DNA of 64,000 nucleotides from Todiramphus chloris collaris (lineage: Eukaryota; Chordata; Aves; Coraciiformes; Alcedinidae): the NCBI GenBank assembly GCA_025345505.1, contig JANVCC010000011.1, positions 995,230 to 1,059,229 on the forward strand. Reading direction: 5' to 3'. A program made the position numbers and the translations under genes. Shown one piece after another: positions 48,013-60,475 of the stretch; the stretch's first letter is position 1, and every line of letters starts with the position of its first letter. Under the pieces are notes generated by a model. The model made no database searches. It was given only the letters and a program-made list of their open reading frames with translations, and was not told where the DNA came from.

Positions 48013-48521
48013 TGCTGTTGTGGGAGACCTCGGCTTGACTGAGGGATTAGACTGTGAATTAGATAAATAACCTTGAGTGAAGATCTGTGTACCCTTGAGG
48101 AGACCAGAAAGTCCTGAATAAAGAACCACCAGTTCACACACAGAGAAAGCTGGACAAAGTTAACTGTGGAATATGACTGTTAAAAATGAGTATAAATTCC
48201 TTTGCTTTCCTCCCTCCTTGCTTTGCTGGTCTTAATGTAAAAACTCTAAGAATACTTATGTCTGCTGTACTTGGTGACAGGACCCTTGACTACACTGTGT
48301 CTCCCAAGATAAGCTTGGATTTGCAGGCAAAGGATAAACCAATAATGGTTCTTAGGTGGATGCATGCTCAAGCACTATTTCTACCAGCTCTGAAATAGCT
48401 GAGACATGATATTCTCTTGAAGTGGAGGATAGAAGGATGTTGATCTTGAAATATTTAAGTGTTGACAAAGAAGCTGTAAATATTAGGTAAGTCACATGGA
48501 TTCAGTGCACATTCAGAAACA

Positions 48522-48675
48522 ACAGGTTGCCCTGTGCCCCATCCCTGAAAACATTCCTGGTCAGGCTGGATGGGGCTCTAGGCAACCTGATCTAGTTAAA
48601 GATATCCTTGCTGACCATAGACTGGATGGACTAGATGACCTTTAAAAGTCCCTTCTGACCCAAACGATTCTATTA
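48522..48675 (+). mobile_element. CR1 LINE 3' fragment with internal deletion
   Basis: Plus-strand CR1: AACAGGTTGCCCTGTGCCCC joins what are normally separated blocks, so about 20 bases are missing; then CCATCCCTGAAAACATTCCT, GGACTAGATGACCTTTAAAA and a single tail unit CGATTCTATT. Confidence 0.88.
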
Positions 48676-48887
48676 GAAATCCTTTTTGGGCAAATGTGCA
48701 TCATTTCACATCACCAGCTATCATACCAGACTCAGTCCCTTCAAGCACTGGAAAGAGCATAGCCATGTTTGTGTGGAGTCCTGCAACACCTGGAATGGGC
48801 AAGCTACTCCCTGCTGTGACGATGCTCAAATGCCCAGTGTGCCCAGTTCTGCATATCTGCTATCCAGAGCTTGCAGAGGCAGTGGTA

Positions 48888-49483
48888 GCATAGAACGTTT
48901 AGGGTTGGAAGGGCCCTTTAAAGGTCACCTAGTCCATACAGTCTACAGTAAGCAGGGACATCTTCAACTAGAGCAAGTTCCTCAGAGCCTTATCTAACCT
49001 GGCCTGGAATGTTTCCAAGGATGAGGCATTGACCATCTCTCTGGGAAACCTGGGTCAGGGTCACACCACTCTCAGCATAAAAAATGTCCCCCTTACATCT
49101 AGTCTAAATCTCCTCCTTTTAGTTTAAAACCATCACCCCTCCTCCTGCCACAACAGGCCCTGCTAAAAAGTCCCTCCCCATCTTTCTCTAGACCCCTTTA
49201 AGTACTGAAAGGCTTCAAAAAGGTCTCCCTGGAGCCTTCTCTCCTCCAGACTGAACAGCCCCAGCTCTCTCAGCCTGGCCTCCCAGCAGAGGGGTTCCAG
49301 CCCTCCCAGCATTGCTGTGGCCTCCTCTGGCCGCGCTCCAACAGGTCCCTGTCTCTCCTGTGCTGAGGACTCCAGAGCTGGACCCAGCACTGCAGGGGGG
49401 TCTCCCCAGAGCAGAGCAGAGCAGAGGGGCAGAATCCCCCACTTCAACCTGCTGCCCACGCTGCTCTTGATGCAGCTCAGTTT
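48888..49483 (-). mobile_element. CR1 LINE 3' fragment (young-looking subfamily)
   Basis: Minus-strand CR1 of about 595 bases, tail worn (plus AGCATAGAACGTTTAGGGTT). It has the GCAGAGGGGTTCCAGCCCTC block and three AGCAG units (CCCAGAGCAGAGCAGAGCAG). The 5' end is near CTGCTCTTGATGCAGCTCAG. It forms an inverted pair with the plus-strand fragment ending 210 bases before it. Confidence 0.92.
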
Positions 49484-52400
49484 AAAAGGAGGAGGGAACT
49501 CAGACCAGTTACTACTGCTATGTCTGGCGCTGATCTCAGTGTCTTATTTTTGATCTTCAGGCAACACATAAACTGTAAAGAAGTGTTACTAGAATAGACA
49601 CAGGCTATTCTGTGCTGGTTGCATCAGTGCCCAGAAACTCGGTTTACCATGTTTATTTAGCATAAAAGTACAAATTCCTAAATATCTCCATCTGCCCCAC
49701 AGACGAGTGAGGGAAAACCACCCGTTGAGAAGCACTCTTGGAATATGCCAGCTCCTGAAGCCAGACCAACAATTGCTTGGAAAAGTACTACTCACCCTGG
49801 GCCAAAAATGTAGGCAGGAGTAGGCTAGCAACTTCACAGCCTGGATCACCACATTTGACTGCCAGGCACACTGAATCTACTAACGTGAAGGTACAAAACG
49901 AGGAAGCGGGTGACCTGCTTGGGGTCTGAGTCTCTCTGGATTGTAGGGATCAGGGGGATGTTTCAGGTAGGTGAACTAAATCCTCCTGCCAGGTTCTGGT
50001 AATTCTCCATCAAATGTCTGTCTGATGTGGTCCTATGTCACTATGAGCTCATGTTGTCCAAATGAGCTATACCCTCTTGGGGCAGTCACACTGTGCTATC
50101 TGGAACTGCCAGATAGCATTAATATCTAGGATATGTATGTCACTCAAGTGATGCTGCTTTATAAGTGTAAATACTCCTTATACACAGCAAAGGAGTGAGA
50201 GGAAAAGAAGAAACTTTTGGAATTGTTTTGGGGGTTTCTTTTGTATTCTAGGAATAGTAAAAATATTTGTTCTCTGAGGTATCATATTGGTTGCTCCTGT
50301 AACACTAAAACTAACCCTATCTGGAGAAAGCCCCTGCAGTTCTGAGACCTCCCTCATTACTATTTAACATCCCAAGGACAATTTGTGGGGAAGGTGCTAA
50401 AAGCTACAAAGTCTGTCTGCAATCTGAAATGAGCCCTTAAAATGTTATTTTTCCCTGTTTTGAGAACAACAGGACATAGTGGTGTCTGGGCCACCACAGA
50501 TTGCTCCACACAAAATTAGCTCTGAAGATATTTCAGGAATATGCTAGACCCCATCCTAAAAGAGCTCAGCCTCAAAAGTTCACCTAAAACATGAGCAAGA
50601 GCCTTTGCTCACACTGCAAAGATGAGTCCTGAGCACAGACTGGGACCAGTATGGACATACCCAACACGTACAGATTAGTCTATCTCTGTACTTCTTTATC
50701 CACGGGATTGTCATCGCTCTTAATTTTGCTGAGGAAGATTTTAAGAATTGCTATTTTGATATGAAACAAAGGGGTTGAACTGAAATAGCATCAAATTACA
50801 TGTCTCCTAATTTTCTGCCTACCTCTGGTCCCAGCCTTACAAAGAATAACTAGAATCAGTCGGGAACCCAGTGCTGACCTGAAACGGAAATCAAAACAAG
50901 ACTCAGCAAAGTATGAGGCATTAAGATGACCTTTTGCAAGCCATGTCCAACAGGAAAAATTCCCAGTGAAGACACAAAGTGTTTAGCCATCTGCAGATCT
51001 GAAAAGAACATAGAGCTGCATAGGATTGGGGAAGACATCTTGCAAGTTAATAGGCAGGTCTTCTTATAAGAAGATGGTAGCCTGGGGAAGTGGTGTTCTG
51101 ATCTATATCCATTAAAACCAAGAGTTGCTCTCCCCATATATCAGTGGATTCCACACTGCTCTGCCATGGGGCTTCATCCACCCTGGTTATTTTATTTTAA
51201 TTGCATTCTCACCTTGGCTGGGGATTGTTAAAGGTCGTTGCAGGTGAAGATGACCTCACCATCTTCCTCCATCCCAGCCGGGGCACATGGGGTTGATGTG
51301 AGCTTCAAGTTATGGCATGTAGCCATCTTTGGAGATGCTCACCAACACTTATTTAGACATTGATTGCCTTCATCTACTGATGCCAGAGCAAAGCCAAGAG
51401 AGGGAAGGAGAGTGAGACAGGGCCAGGCTTAACCACTTCAAAGCTTTCACCTACTTTGAAGGATTTTAAAGAGAGGTTATGTTTGTTCAGAACTAGCACA
51501 GGATGTTAAACATATTCTGCTGACAGTAGTTTTACTGTCAGTGAGCCAGCCTAGCTCCCTCGTCCTGATATGCACATATGAAATAATGAATGGTGCAAAA
51601 AAGAGGGACAAAGAACTTCATGGTGGAGTCCTGCACAGAGGGATATTTCTAGCTTAATCTGTAAAACTATGGCTCAATCAAAAATGAAAAATATACATAT
51701 TTTTCATTGGAAAAAAAAGCATCTCTACAGAATATTTGTCCTGAAATGTTTCATTCATTCTAAAAGTAAAAGTTAACTTTCTTTTTCAGTTTCTTTAATT
51801 CTTTTCCATCCCTTATTTTTTTCCTTTTTGTACTCAGGACAAGATGAAAGGACTATGAATCCCCTTATGAAGCAAAACATCAAACTGCTTGACCAGAAAT
51901 ATTTCAGAACATCACATTTCTCTTTAATATTCCTCTAAACAAAACAGCAATGAAATAAATGTACATTTGAGCCAAACGAAGTAATGAATTTTCTGGGATT
52001 TTCAAACTATTTTGCCTTTCTGGAATAGAGTATCATTTACTCCCAAATATTCTCCAGCTCCCTTTTCCCTTTTAATGGAGGAAAAGAGATGTTCAGTGAA
52101 ATGAAACAGCGGGAAACCTAAAATCAATGATAATGGCTGATCGAACTCTGAAACTCAATGCTAAAGGGTCACTGAAGTCCAACATTTAATGAGATTTAAT
52201 TAAGTCATGGCTGTTTATTGAGAAAATTCAGAGGTAAAAAGGAAATTACAGCAACACATCCTTGAGATAATCATTAACATTGCTCTTCAGCATTTATCTG
52301 TTTTTTTACAAACTATGGGCCAAAGCAGGAGCTATTCCACACTGTTGGAATCTCCTCCAATGTTCCTCCAGTTGTCTGGTCCTGGCCGTGATCAGTCAGA

Positions 52401-52584
52401 AGATACTGGACCGGCTGGACTGTGAGCAAATTCTGCTCACACAGATTGCTCATATAAGGAGCATGCGCGTTTTGATCCTAAAGCTGTTCTCTCTTCTAAT
52501 GTGAACAGAAAAATTCCTTATGGACAAGGCATAAACATCCTATGTAAGCTCCTTCAAACATATTTGATTTTAAAGATAAGCCTG

Positions 52585-53305
52585 TGTCAAGGGTTAGGGC
52601 TGGGCCAGCCACTAGACAATTACAGATGCTCACTATTAACCCCTCTCCCTTCCCAAAGGGGAAGAGAAGGGGAACAAGGGAGAGAGACTTACAGATTAGA
52701 AAACTAAAACAGCTTTAATAAAAATAATAGCAATAAAATGAAATATATACAAAATCAACATTACACCCAGCCCCCCTGATGGTGCTTAATGTCACCATCA
52801 CCCCTGATGTTGTGGAGCAGGCACTGGGGACGTCCCAGACTGGTCTCAGCAGCAGAAGGGAACCAGATTCAGAAGCTGGATTCTGGAACAGGATTCAGGA
52901 ACACATGGGTTTGGATTGAAGGCAGAACAGACAGAGTCCTCCTCGGACACCAGCCACTGAAGAAGAGGCTTGACCCTCATGATCCCTCAGCTTTATACCA
53001 AATATGATGCATATGGGACTGAAGCCCTCATTGGTCAATTTAGGGTCACCTGTCTTGGCTGTTCCTCCCTGCAGGTGTGACCTTTACTTTATGGCACACC
53101 AATACGGTACACAAGATCCAGCAGTGACCTTGGTCTGCACACCAATCCTTGGTAGTAACTCTAAACATGGAGCATTATCACTGCTCGAAGCAGACACTGT
53201 GAAAATCTGCTGTTAGCTTCAGAAAGTGCAGTCACTTCGAAGAGACTGAGCTGAAAAGTAAAATCGCTGAACAGAATTAGTTCTGTTCTAACTTAAACCA
53301 GGACA
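52585..53305 (-). mobile_element. Solo LTR of an avian endogenous retrovirus (ERVL-like)
   Basis: A 721-base solo LTR on the minus strand. It begins TGTCCTGGTTTAAG at 53305, the well-known start of avian ERV LTRs, and ends CCTAACCCTTGACA at 52585, giving inverted TGTC...GACA ends. Internal order fits U3-R-U5: a CCAAT-like TGACCAATGAGG, a TATA box GGTATAAAGCTG (minus strand of about 52988-52999), then TTTATTAAAGCTGTTTTAG, the usual poly(A)-region motif. Flanks are GCCTG (52580-52584) and GCTTG (53306-53310), a 5-bp target duplication with one transition, as expected of ERVL-class integration. No internal viral genes remain, so recombination between two LTRs is inferred. It lies within MAP6 intron 1, same orientation as the gene. 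Confidence 0.88.
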
Positions 53306-53831
53306 GCTTGATCAACGGTCACTGTTTGGAAAGTGCCAAAACATGACTCTTAACACATTTTCAGCAAGACAGAAACACTGCCCCAAGCTGAGATCCCTAG
53401 TGCAAGCGTAAATGGCACAACATCTTCTTGCCTCTCAGAGAAATAAGTATAAAATCCTGGATCTGGATGATTCTTTCTGTCTTCTGACATGTTACTGCAA
53501 CACGGTATGTCCCTTGCACCCCAAGACCCTGGCTTCCACCATTTCATCCCAGCTCCCACCCCTGTCCTCTGGTTAAAAAGTCAATTCCAATCAACTCCTA
53601 TTGCAATGGTCTTGTCAACATACAAAACTTGCCATGGCAAATGCAAGAAGGCCCTTCATTGTCTGCTGCATCAAGTGCCCTGTCTCCAATTCGTCTAACG
53701 CCCAGGCTATTATCTTTTACACAATAATGTACTGTAAAGCTGCACCGAGACTGTGAATGGTTTAATGAATCTCTTTGTGACAAGATTATTTTTTCCCAAA
53801 CATTAATAATCAACCTTTAAGACATGCAGAT

Positions 53832-53870
53832 ACACACACACACTGACACACATACACGTACACAGAGCAA
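53832..53870 (+). repeat. CA-rich microsatellite
   Basis: Interrupted CA repeat (ACACACACACACTGACACAC, then ATACACGTACACAG) in MAP6 intron 1, about 530 bases from the solo LTR. Confidence 0.8.
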
Positions 53871-54349
53871 GTCAGTTTGGACGAGCCAGTATCTAATTGT
53901 GTACAAAGACTAAAACAATGTGACATTAACGCACGGATTCAAAATATGGACAATGCACAATGGAGTAAGTGTGAGCAGGATGGGGATGGACCAGGATCTG
54001 GTTAGGGCCCATTGAGAACAGTGCTGGCATAGAAGAAGAGGAAAGTGCTGAGACTTCAACAAGGCGACTTTAGTACTGGCTGAAGCAGACTATGAGTAAG
54101 ATGTGATTAATGTACTGAAAAGGATGAAATCAAGTCATTTGGCAGAGCAGAACCATGCTGCGATCCATTCGTAAAAGTTGCTTGAGCCAGCAGCCCACAA
54201 ATCATGGATATTGCATTGCCTGAGGGCCCATGGAGCATGGCCTTCCAAGAAGGGAGAATTATTGCACATGCAGTCATGTCTGAAATGTCACAAATACATG
54301 ACTGAAGGTGATGGTGAACATTGCAGAGGACAAAGAGCTGAGAGAGCAA

Positions 54350-54931
54350 CGTAGCCCGAGAGCACTGAGGTTGAGGGAGGCGATTCTACTCCTCTGCTCC
54401 ACCCTGGTGAGAACCCCCCAGCAGTGCTGGGTCCAGCTAAGCACAGGAGAGACATGGACCTGCTTGAGCAAGTTCAGAGGAGGCCACAAAAATGATCAGA
54501 GGGATGAGACACTTCTGCTGTGAGGCCAGGCTGAGAGAGTTGAGGTTGTTCAGCCCGAAGAAGAAAAAGTTCCAGGGAGACCTTATCGGAGCCGTTCAGT
54601 ACTTAAAGGAGGCCTATCAGAAAGATGGGGACAGTCTTTTTAGTAGGGCCTGTTGCAACAGGACAAGGGGTGATGGTTTTAAACTAAAAGAGGGAGATTC
54701 AGAATAGAGAGAAGAAAGACATTTTTTATGCTGAGGGCTGTGAAACTGGTGAAACTCTCTGGCCCAGCTTGCCCAGAGAAGTGGTCGATGCCCCATCCCT
54801 GGAAACATTCCAGGTGAGGCTGGACAGGGCTCTGAGCAACCTGCTCTAGTTGCAGATGTCCCTGCTCACTGCATGGGGGATGGACTAGACAGCCTTTAAA
54901 GTTCCTGTCCAACCCAAACCATTCTATGAGT
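54350..54931 (+). mobile_element. CR1 LINE 3' fragment
   Basis: Plus-strand CR1 of about 580 bases. Broken C-terminal frame (REAILLLCSTLVRTPQQC, then EARLRELRLFSPKKKKFQGD in another frame), GGGCCTGTTGCAACAGGACA, GTCGATGCCCCATCCCTGG, ending AAACCATTCTATGAGTC. It is opposite in orientation to MAP6 and to the copies at 47334, 48888 and 57964. Confidence 0.92.
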
Positions 54932-57900
54932 CAGAGTAACCTCAAAAGTGACAGCCCTGCCACTGCTCATGCCCCAGCACAGAGAAATAGGAGAGCTGAG
55001 GACCCTCCATGAGAAATAGACAGCCACTGGGACACTGAGGAGCATGGAGAGGTATATGTATGATAGGGAAGGGTAAGATATCACACTCACATTAGGTGGC
55101 ACATCTGGGCACATCCTCTGACACACAAAGTCTACTTTGTAGACCTCAGGATAAACACCAGCACCCCCATGATCATTTCCTTGCTTCCACTGCTACTACC
55201 TTCAGCTTAGCTACACTCTTCAGCCTGCAGAATTCACCCAAATCCCTGTGCTCAGATTGCCATGGGAAAAGTACAGTCTGAGACAGATAAAGGATATCCA
55301 TCAGCATCTGCTACAGCTCAGCAGCCCCAGGTCCTCCCTACCTCCCAGTGGATAGATACCCACCCAATGAAATAGTATGGACTCTGGGGAAGATGACACT
55401 AGGAGATGCCACTCCAGAAATACCAGAAACCAGGGAAAAGTCAATCTGAAGAGAGGTTAAACCCAACTGCAGGAACTCTCCTGGTGAGAATCACTACTTC
55501 ATGGAGATTTGCCAGTTTATACCTCAGTGAATTTCCCTTTGTGTTATCAGCTTATGTGTCCTGCTGATGAATGGACACACGTTGGCCATCCCATACAGAA
55601 ATTGCTGTGCCATTGCTGTATGTTCTCGAGCCTGTAAAGTTGGTCAATTCAATGTTGGTGTCATCAATGAAGCCAGTTGACACAGGCTGTTAGGAAAGCT
55701 CCCACAGACCGACATTTCTGAGCATGCTTGCAGAAATAACCCATCTGTAAATGTCATGTTCGCCCCTGGAAAATGGGTCAGGGCCAGGTCAAAGCTCTGC
55801 TAACATCCCCTTTAATGGCTTGTATGTCTATTCTCCAGTTGGTTGGAGCAAAAGCAGTGGCTCAACCCCCTTGTCCTTCAAACGGGCAGATGATTAAAAT
55901 TTGCCACTAGGTTGACACAAATAAAGCAGCTTATGGCATGGATGCTTTGACCCAAAAGCATCTTTATTGACATGATGCTGTACCAAGATTAGGATTGGGA
56001 AAAGCGTTGCCACAGGCAGATGTGGATGGACTGCAGAAACCTAAACAGGGCAATGAGAAACAAAGTGCTCCTGTGAGAGCTTGCTGGTCCAAAGAACATC
56101 ACGTATCTGACTCCTTGGCAAGAGGACAGGCAGAACTACAGGGCTACGTCAAGGTATGGACACACAAATTTGCCTGGCTTATCCATTAATTTCCCAGAGT
56201 GAAAAACCCTTGAGAAGAAACCTTCATATTAGGAAAAGTGGAAGAACTTGCAAAGACAACACAAGAGTTGTAAATTTTGCTCTTCTTCAAGTGCAAAGGT
56301 TTTTCAGTACAATTCCTGCTGAGTGCCATGAACTCATGTAAATACCTGACAGGATACAGAGAAACCAGCAGCTGCCTGCAGCAACAGACACTGTGTCTGT
56401 CTCCAGCTAAAATCTGCCTGCCTCTGCCCATCCTCATGTGAAACATTAAACTGAAGCTGTGCCCAGATGTCCTCCTGAGCCTCTGGACTCAGTAGGAGTC
56501 TCAGTGGAGAGGTGTTTTCAGTACCTCGTTTCAAGTGTCAGAAGACACAAACAAAAGGCAAACTGAAAATGTATTATTTCAGTTCAGCAAAACACTTCAG
56601 CAGATGCACAGTGGCTCTTAGCTGCTCCTTACACATAAATATAGACATATATGACTTCCTGAAGCAGAGCTTGGTGGACCACATTGCAAAAGCTATATGT
56701 GAATCCATAATGTACTTTGTAAGAGGAATCTGGTGCAGCAAGATGTGCTAACAAAGGGTGTGATAAAATTAAGCTTTTTAGGTCAAATGAAGCAATTGCA
56801 TTTCACAAACTTACAGTATGATCAGACCACCCCAGAGATCCAGCAGCAGGATGTGGAGGGAATTCAAATGCATCACCTTTCAGCAACAACAAGCCAGATG
56901 GTTACAGACATGAAGAGCTGCTGCCGAAGATGACAACGGACAGAGCAGATGATGCTGACACTAGCTCTGGTCCAAACTGCTCCATTCTTGCTGATGTAGT
57001 TTTTCATGAAGACCATTTACCCTTGAAGTGCTGGGCAGGGAGGGACTGCTGGGGAAACCCTCCTGCCTTGACTTTCCTGGAAACCCTGGTGTGAAGTCAC
57101 TTGAGCTCATTGCTAGCTCCTGACCCCTAGAACCTGGCCCTTCTCCAGCTTGGGGATGCTTTAGTGATACTGCAGTTCAGCTGCATAGGAACTGCAAGGT
57201 TTGACCTTGAGGCAAAAGATGGAGATGGGCGGTGCTGGGGATGACAGGTAAGATTTTGTCTGAATTTGTTCAATTATCATTCAAATCATGGATGCAGAAG
57301 GATAGGTCTCTGAAGAAAGGTCAGGACATAGCTGTTTGAAGTAAAATAGCTCTTTCTGTCACAGCAATGTTATTTGACTAGCTATATTTTTCTGTTCCCT
57401 TTAGGGAATCATTACTTCCTTTCTTTCTCTGTTTCTAATACAGCTCAGAATTAGTGTTGTTCTTTGATTTCATTTCTAGTCTGCATGACAGTTTAATTGC
57501 TCATCCTGGCTCAGGAGGAGAAACAGATTCATCAGTAAAGTGGGTAAAGGAGGAAGATGGTGGAACTTAAATCACACTACATTGATGACATAGGGCATTA
57601 TCATTTGCTCCTCACTGCAGTAGCTATGATATGACTGTATCTGAATATCCTTCATAGGCTGATTGGGCACCAGCTGTCCTAAAACATAACCATACACAGG
57701 AAAAATGAAGAAAATAGTCATAGTCACAGTTTCTGTTAATATATGACAGCAATTCTGGTATGCACTTTAATAGAAGACCTAGTGACCAGATTTCAAAAGG
57801 TTTACATGTCCAAGGTGGCAACAAGGCAAAATGCTAGGAAATGGGAGATTGTGGATCAGGATCCCTATGAACATTCATGGAAGAGGTGTTGAGGAACAAG

Positions 57901-57963
57901 GACCTTGACCATTAAGTAGAAGAGCAGTGAACCAAGCCCCATAGCAAATTTAGTGCCCAGAAT

Positions 57964-60475
57964 ATCATAGAATCATCAAGACTGGAAAAGAACTTTAAGA
58001 TCATTGAGTCCGACCATTAATCTCTGCCAAATCCACCATTAAGCCATATGCCCAAGCACCACATCTATAAGTCTTTTAAACACATCCAGGGATGATGACT
58101 CAACCACCTCCCTGGGCAGCCTGTTCCAGTGCCTGACAACCCTTTCAATGAAAGAATTTTTCCTAATGTCCAGTTTAAACCTACCCTGGTGCAGGTTGAG
58201 TCCATCCATCCTCTCTTGTTCTGTCACTAGTTACTTGTGAGAAGAGACCAGCTTCTACCTCTCTACAACCTCCTTTCAGGCAGTTGCAGAGTGATAAGGT
58301 GTCCCCTCAGCCTCCTTTTCTTCAGACTAAATAGCCCCAGTTCCCTCAGCCGCTCCTGATAGGACTTGTTCTCCAGGACCTTCACCAGCTTAGCTTCTCT
58401 TCTCTGGACCTGCTCCAGCACCTTGAAGTCTTTCTTGGATTGAGGTGCCCAAAACTGAACACAATACTTGAGGTGTGGCCTCACCAATGCTGAGTGCAGT
58501 GGGATAATCACCTCCCTGGTCCTGCTGGCCACACTATTTTTGATACAGGATGCTGTTGGCCTTCTTGGCCACCTGGGCACTCTGCTGGCTCATGTTCAGC
58601 TGCTTGTCGATCAACACTCCCACGTCCCTTTCTGCTGAGCAGCTTTCCAGCCACTCTTGCCCAAACCTGCAGCATTGCAGGGGTTGTTGTGGCCCAAGTA
58701 CAGGACCCAGCACTTGGCCTTGTTGCAACTCATACAATTGACCTCAGCCTGTTGATCCAGTCTGTCCAAATCCCTCTTCCTACTCTCAAGCAGATCAACA
58801 CTCTTGGAGTCATCTGCAAACTTACTGAGGGTGCATTCTATCTTCTCATCAAGATCATTGATAAAGATGTTAAACAGAAGTGGTCCTAATACTGAGCCAT
58901 GAGAAAATCCACTGGTGACCAGCCACCAGCTGGATTTATCGCCATTCACCTCCACTCTCTGGGCCCAGCTACCCAGCCAGTGTTTTACCAAGTAGAGCGT
59001 ATGTCCATGAAAGACATGAGCAGCCAGTTTTTTCATGAGAATGCTGTGGGAAACAGTGTTGAAGGCTTTACAAAAGTCCAGGTAGACAACATCCACAGCC
59101 TTTCCCTCATCCACTAGGAAGGTCATCTTGTCATAGAAAGAGATCAGGTTGGTCAAGCAGGACCTGCCTTTCATGACCCTATGCTGACCGGGTCTGATCC
59201 CCTGGTTGTCCTGTATATGGTGCATAATGGCACTCAAGATGATCTGCTCCATGACCTTCCCTGGCACCGAGGTCAGACTGACAGGTCTATAGTTGCTTGT
59301 ATCCTCCTTTTGGCCCTTCCTGTAGATGGGTGTTACATTTGCTACCTTCCAGTCCACTGGGACCTCCACAGTTAGCCAGGACTGCTGGTAAATGATGGAG
59401 AGACGCTTGGTGAGCACATCCGCCAACTCCTTCAGTACTCTTGGGTGTAACCCATCCAGCCCCATAGACAAGTGTATGTTTAAATAGTGTAGCAGATCAC
59501 TCACTATTTCCTCTTGGATTGTCAAGGTCTCATTCTGCCCTCCCTCCCTGTCTTCCAGCTTAGGGGGCTGGCTATCTAGGGAACAATTAGTTCTACTGCT
59601 AAAGACTGAGGCAAAGAAGGCATTAAGTGCCTCAGTCTTTTCCTCAACCATTGTCATTATGTTTCCCCCTGCGTCCAATAAAGGATGGAGAGTCTTCCTA
59701 GTCCTCCTTTTTTTGTTAATGTATTTATAGAAATACTTTTTATTCAGTAGCCAGGTTGAGTTCTGGCTGGGCTTTGGCTCTCCCAATTTTCTCCCTGCAT
59801 AGCCTCGCTTCATCTTTGTAGTTCTTGTGAGAGCCCTGCCCCTGCTTCCAAAGGCCATGAACTCTCCTTTTGCTCCTGAGTTCCAGCCAAAGCTCTCTGT
59901 TCATCCACGCCGGTCTCTTCCCCACCAACCTGTCTTTTGCTCACTGGAACAGTTGCTCCTGCACCTTTAAGCCTTCCTTCTTGAAGTATGCCCAGCCTTC
60001 CTGGATGCTTCTACCCTTCAGGATCGCCTCCTAAGGGACTTAGTCAATCAGTCTCCTGAAGAGGACAAAGTCTGCCCAACAGAAGTTCAAGGTGGCAGTT
60101 TTACTGGCCCCCCTCTTTACTTCCCCAAGACTTGAAAACTCTCTCATTTGATGATCGCTGTGCCCAAGATGGTCTCTGACCATTACCTCCCCCACAAGTC
60201 CTGCTCTGTTCACTAGCAGCAGGTCCAGGAGGGCACCTTCCCTCACTGGCTCCCTCACCAGCTCTGTAAGGAAGTTATCTTCTGCACACTCCAGGAACCT
60301 CCGGGACTGTTCTCTCTCTGCTGTATTGTATTTCCAGCAAACGTCTGGGAAGCTGGAGTCCCCTGTCAGAACAAGGCACAGAGATCATGAAACCTCTCCC
60401 AGCTGCTTACAGACTATTTCATTCACCTCTTTATTCTGGTTGGGTGGTCTGTAAGCGGCATTCAAGTTTTAATTT
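57964..60475 (-). mobile_element. CR1 LINE, long 5'-truncated copy (endonuclease end, RT, 3' tail)
   Basis: The longest CR1 copy here, about 2.5 kb. Reading the minus strand from 60475: the C-terminal part of the apurinic-type endonuclease (GDSSFPDVCW-like, then GALLDLLLVNRAGLVGE and DHLGHSDHQ), a linker with [10 protein letters not shown], the reverse transcriptase, the CR1 C-terminal region ([17 protein letters not shown]), and a tail ending TGATTCTATGATATT at about 57964. The 5' UTR, ORF1 and most of the endonuclease are missing, the usual 5' truncation of target-primed reverse transcription. Frameshifts at about 58680 and 58545, plus a frame change upstream of 59858, show it is dead. The tail matches the copies at 9581, 47334 and 61516. 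Confidence 0.93.
58611..59858 (-). pseudogene. CR1 reverse transcriptase fragment (decayed)
   Basis: An open frame of 415 codons covering most of the CR1 reverse transcriptase. Visible motifs: [16 protein letters not shown] at about residues 189-204, [18 protein letters not shown] at about 257-274 (motif A, first catalytic Asp kept; the second conserved Asp in the usual AFDTV is Asn), [20 protein letters not shown] at about 316-335 (the family normally has PQG where this has SHG), and KFADDSK around 346-352 (catalytic Asp pair kept). The frame loses register at about 58680, where the C-terminal domain continues in the next frame. The ATG is arbitrary, because the real ORF2 starts far upstream. 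The altered motif B and frameshifts argue against activity. Confidence 0.9.
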
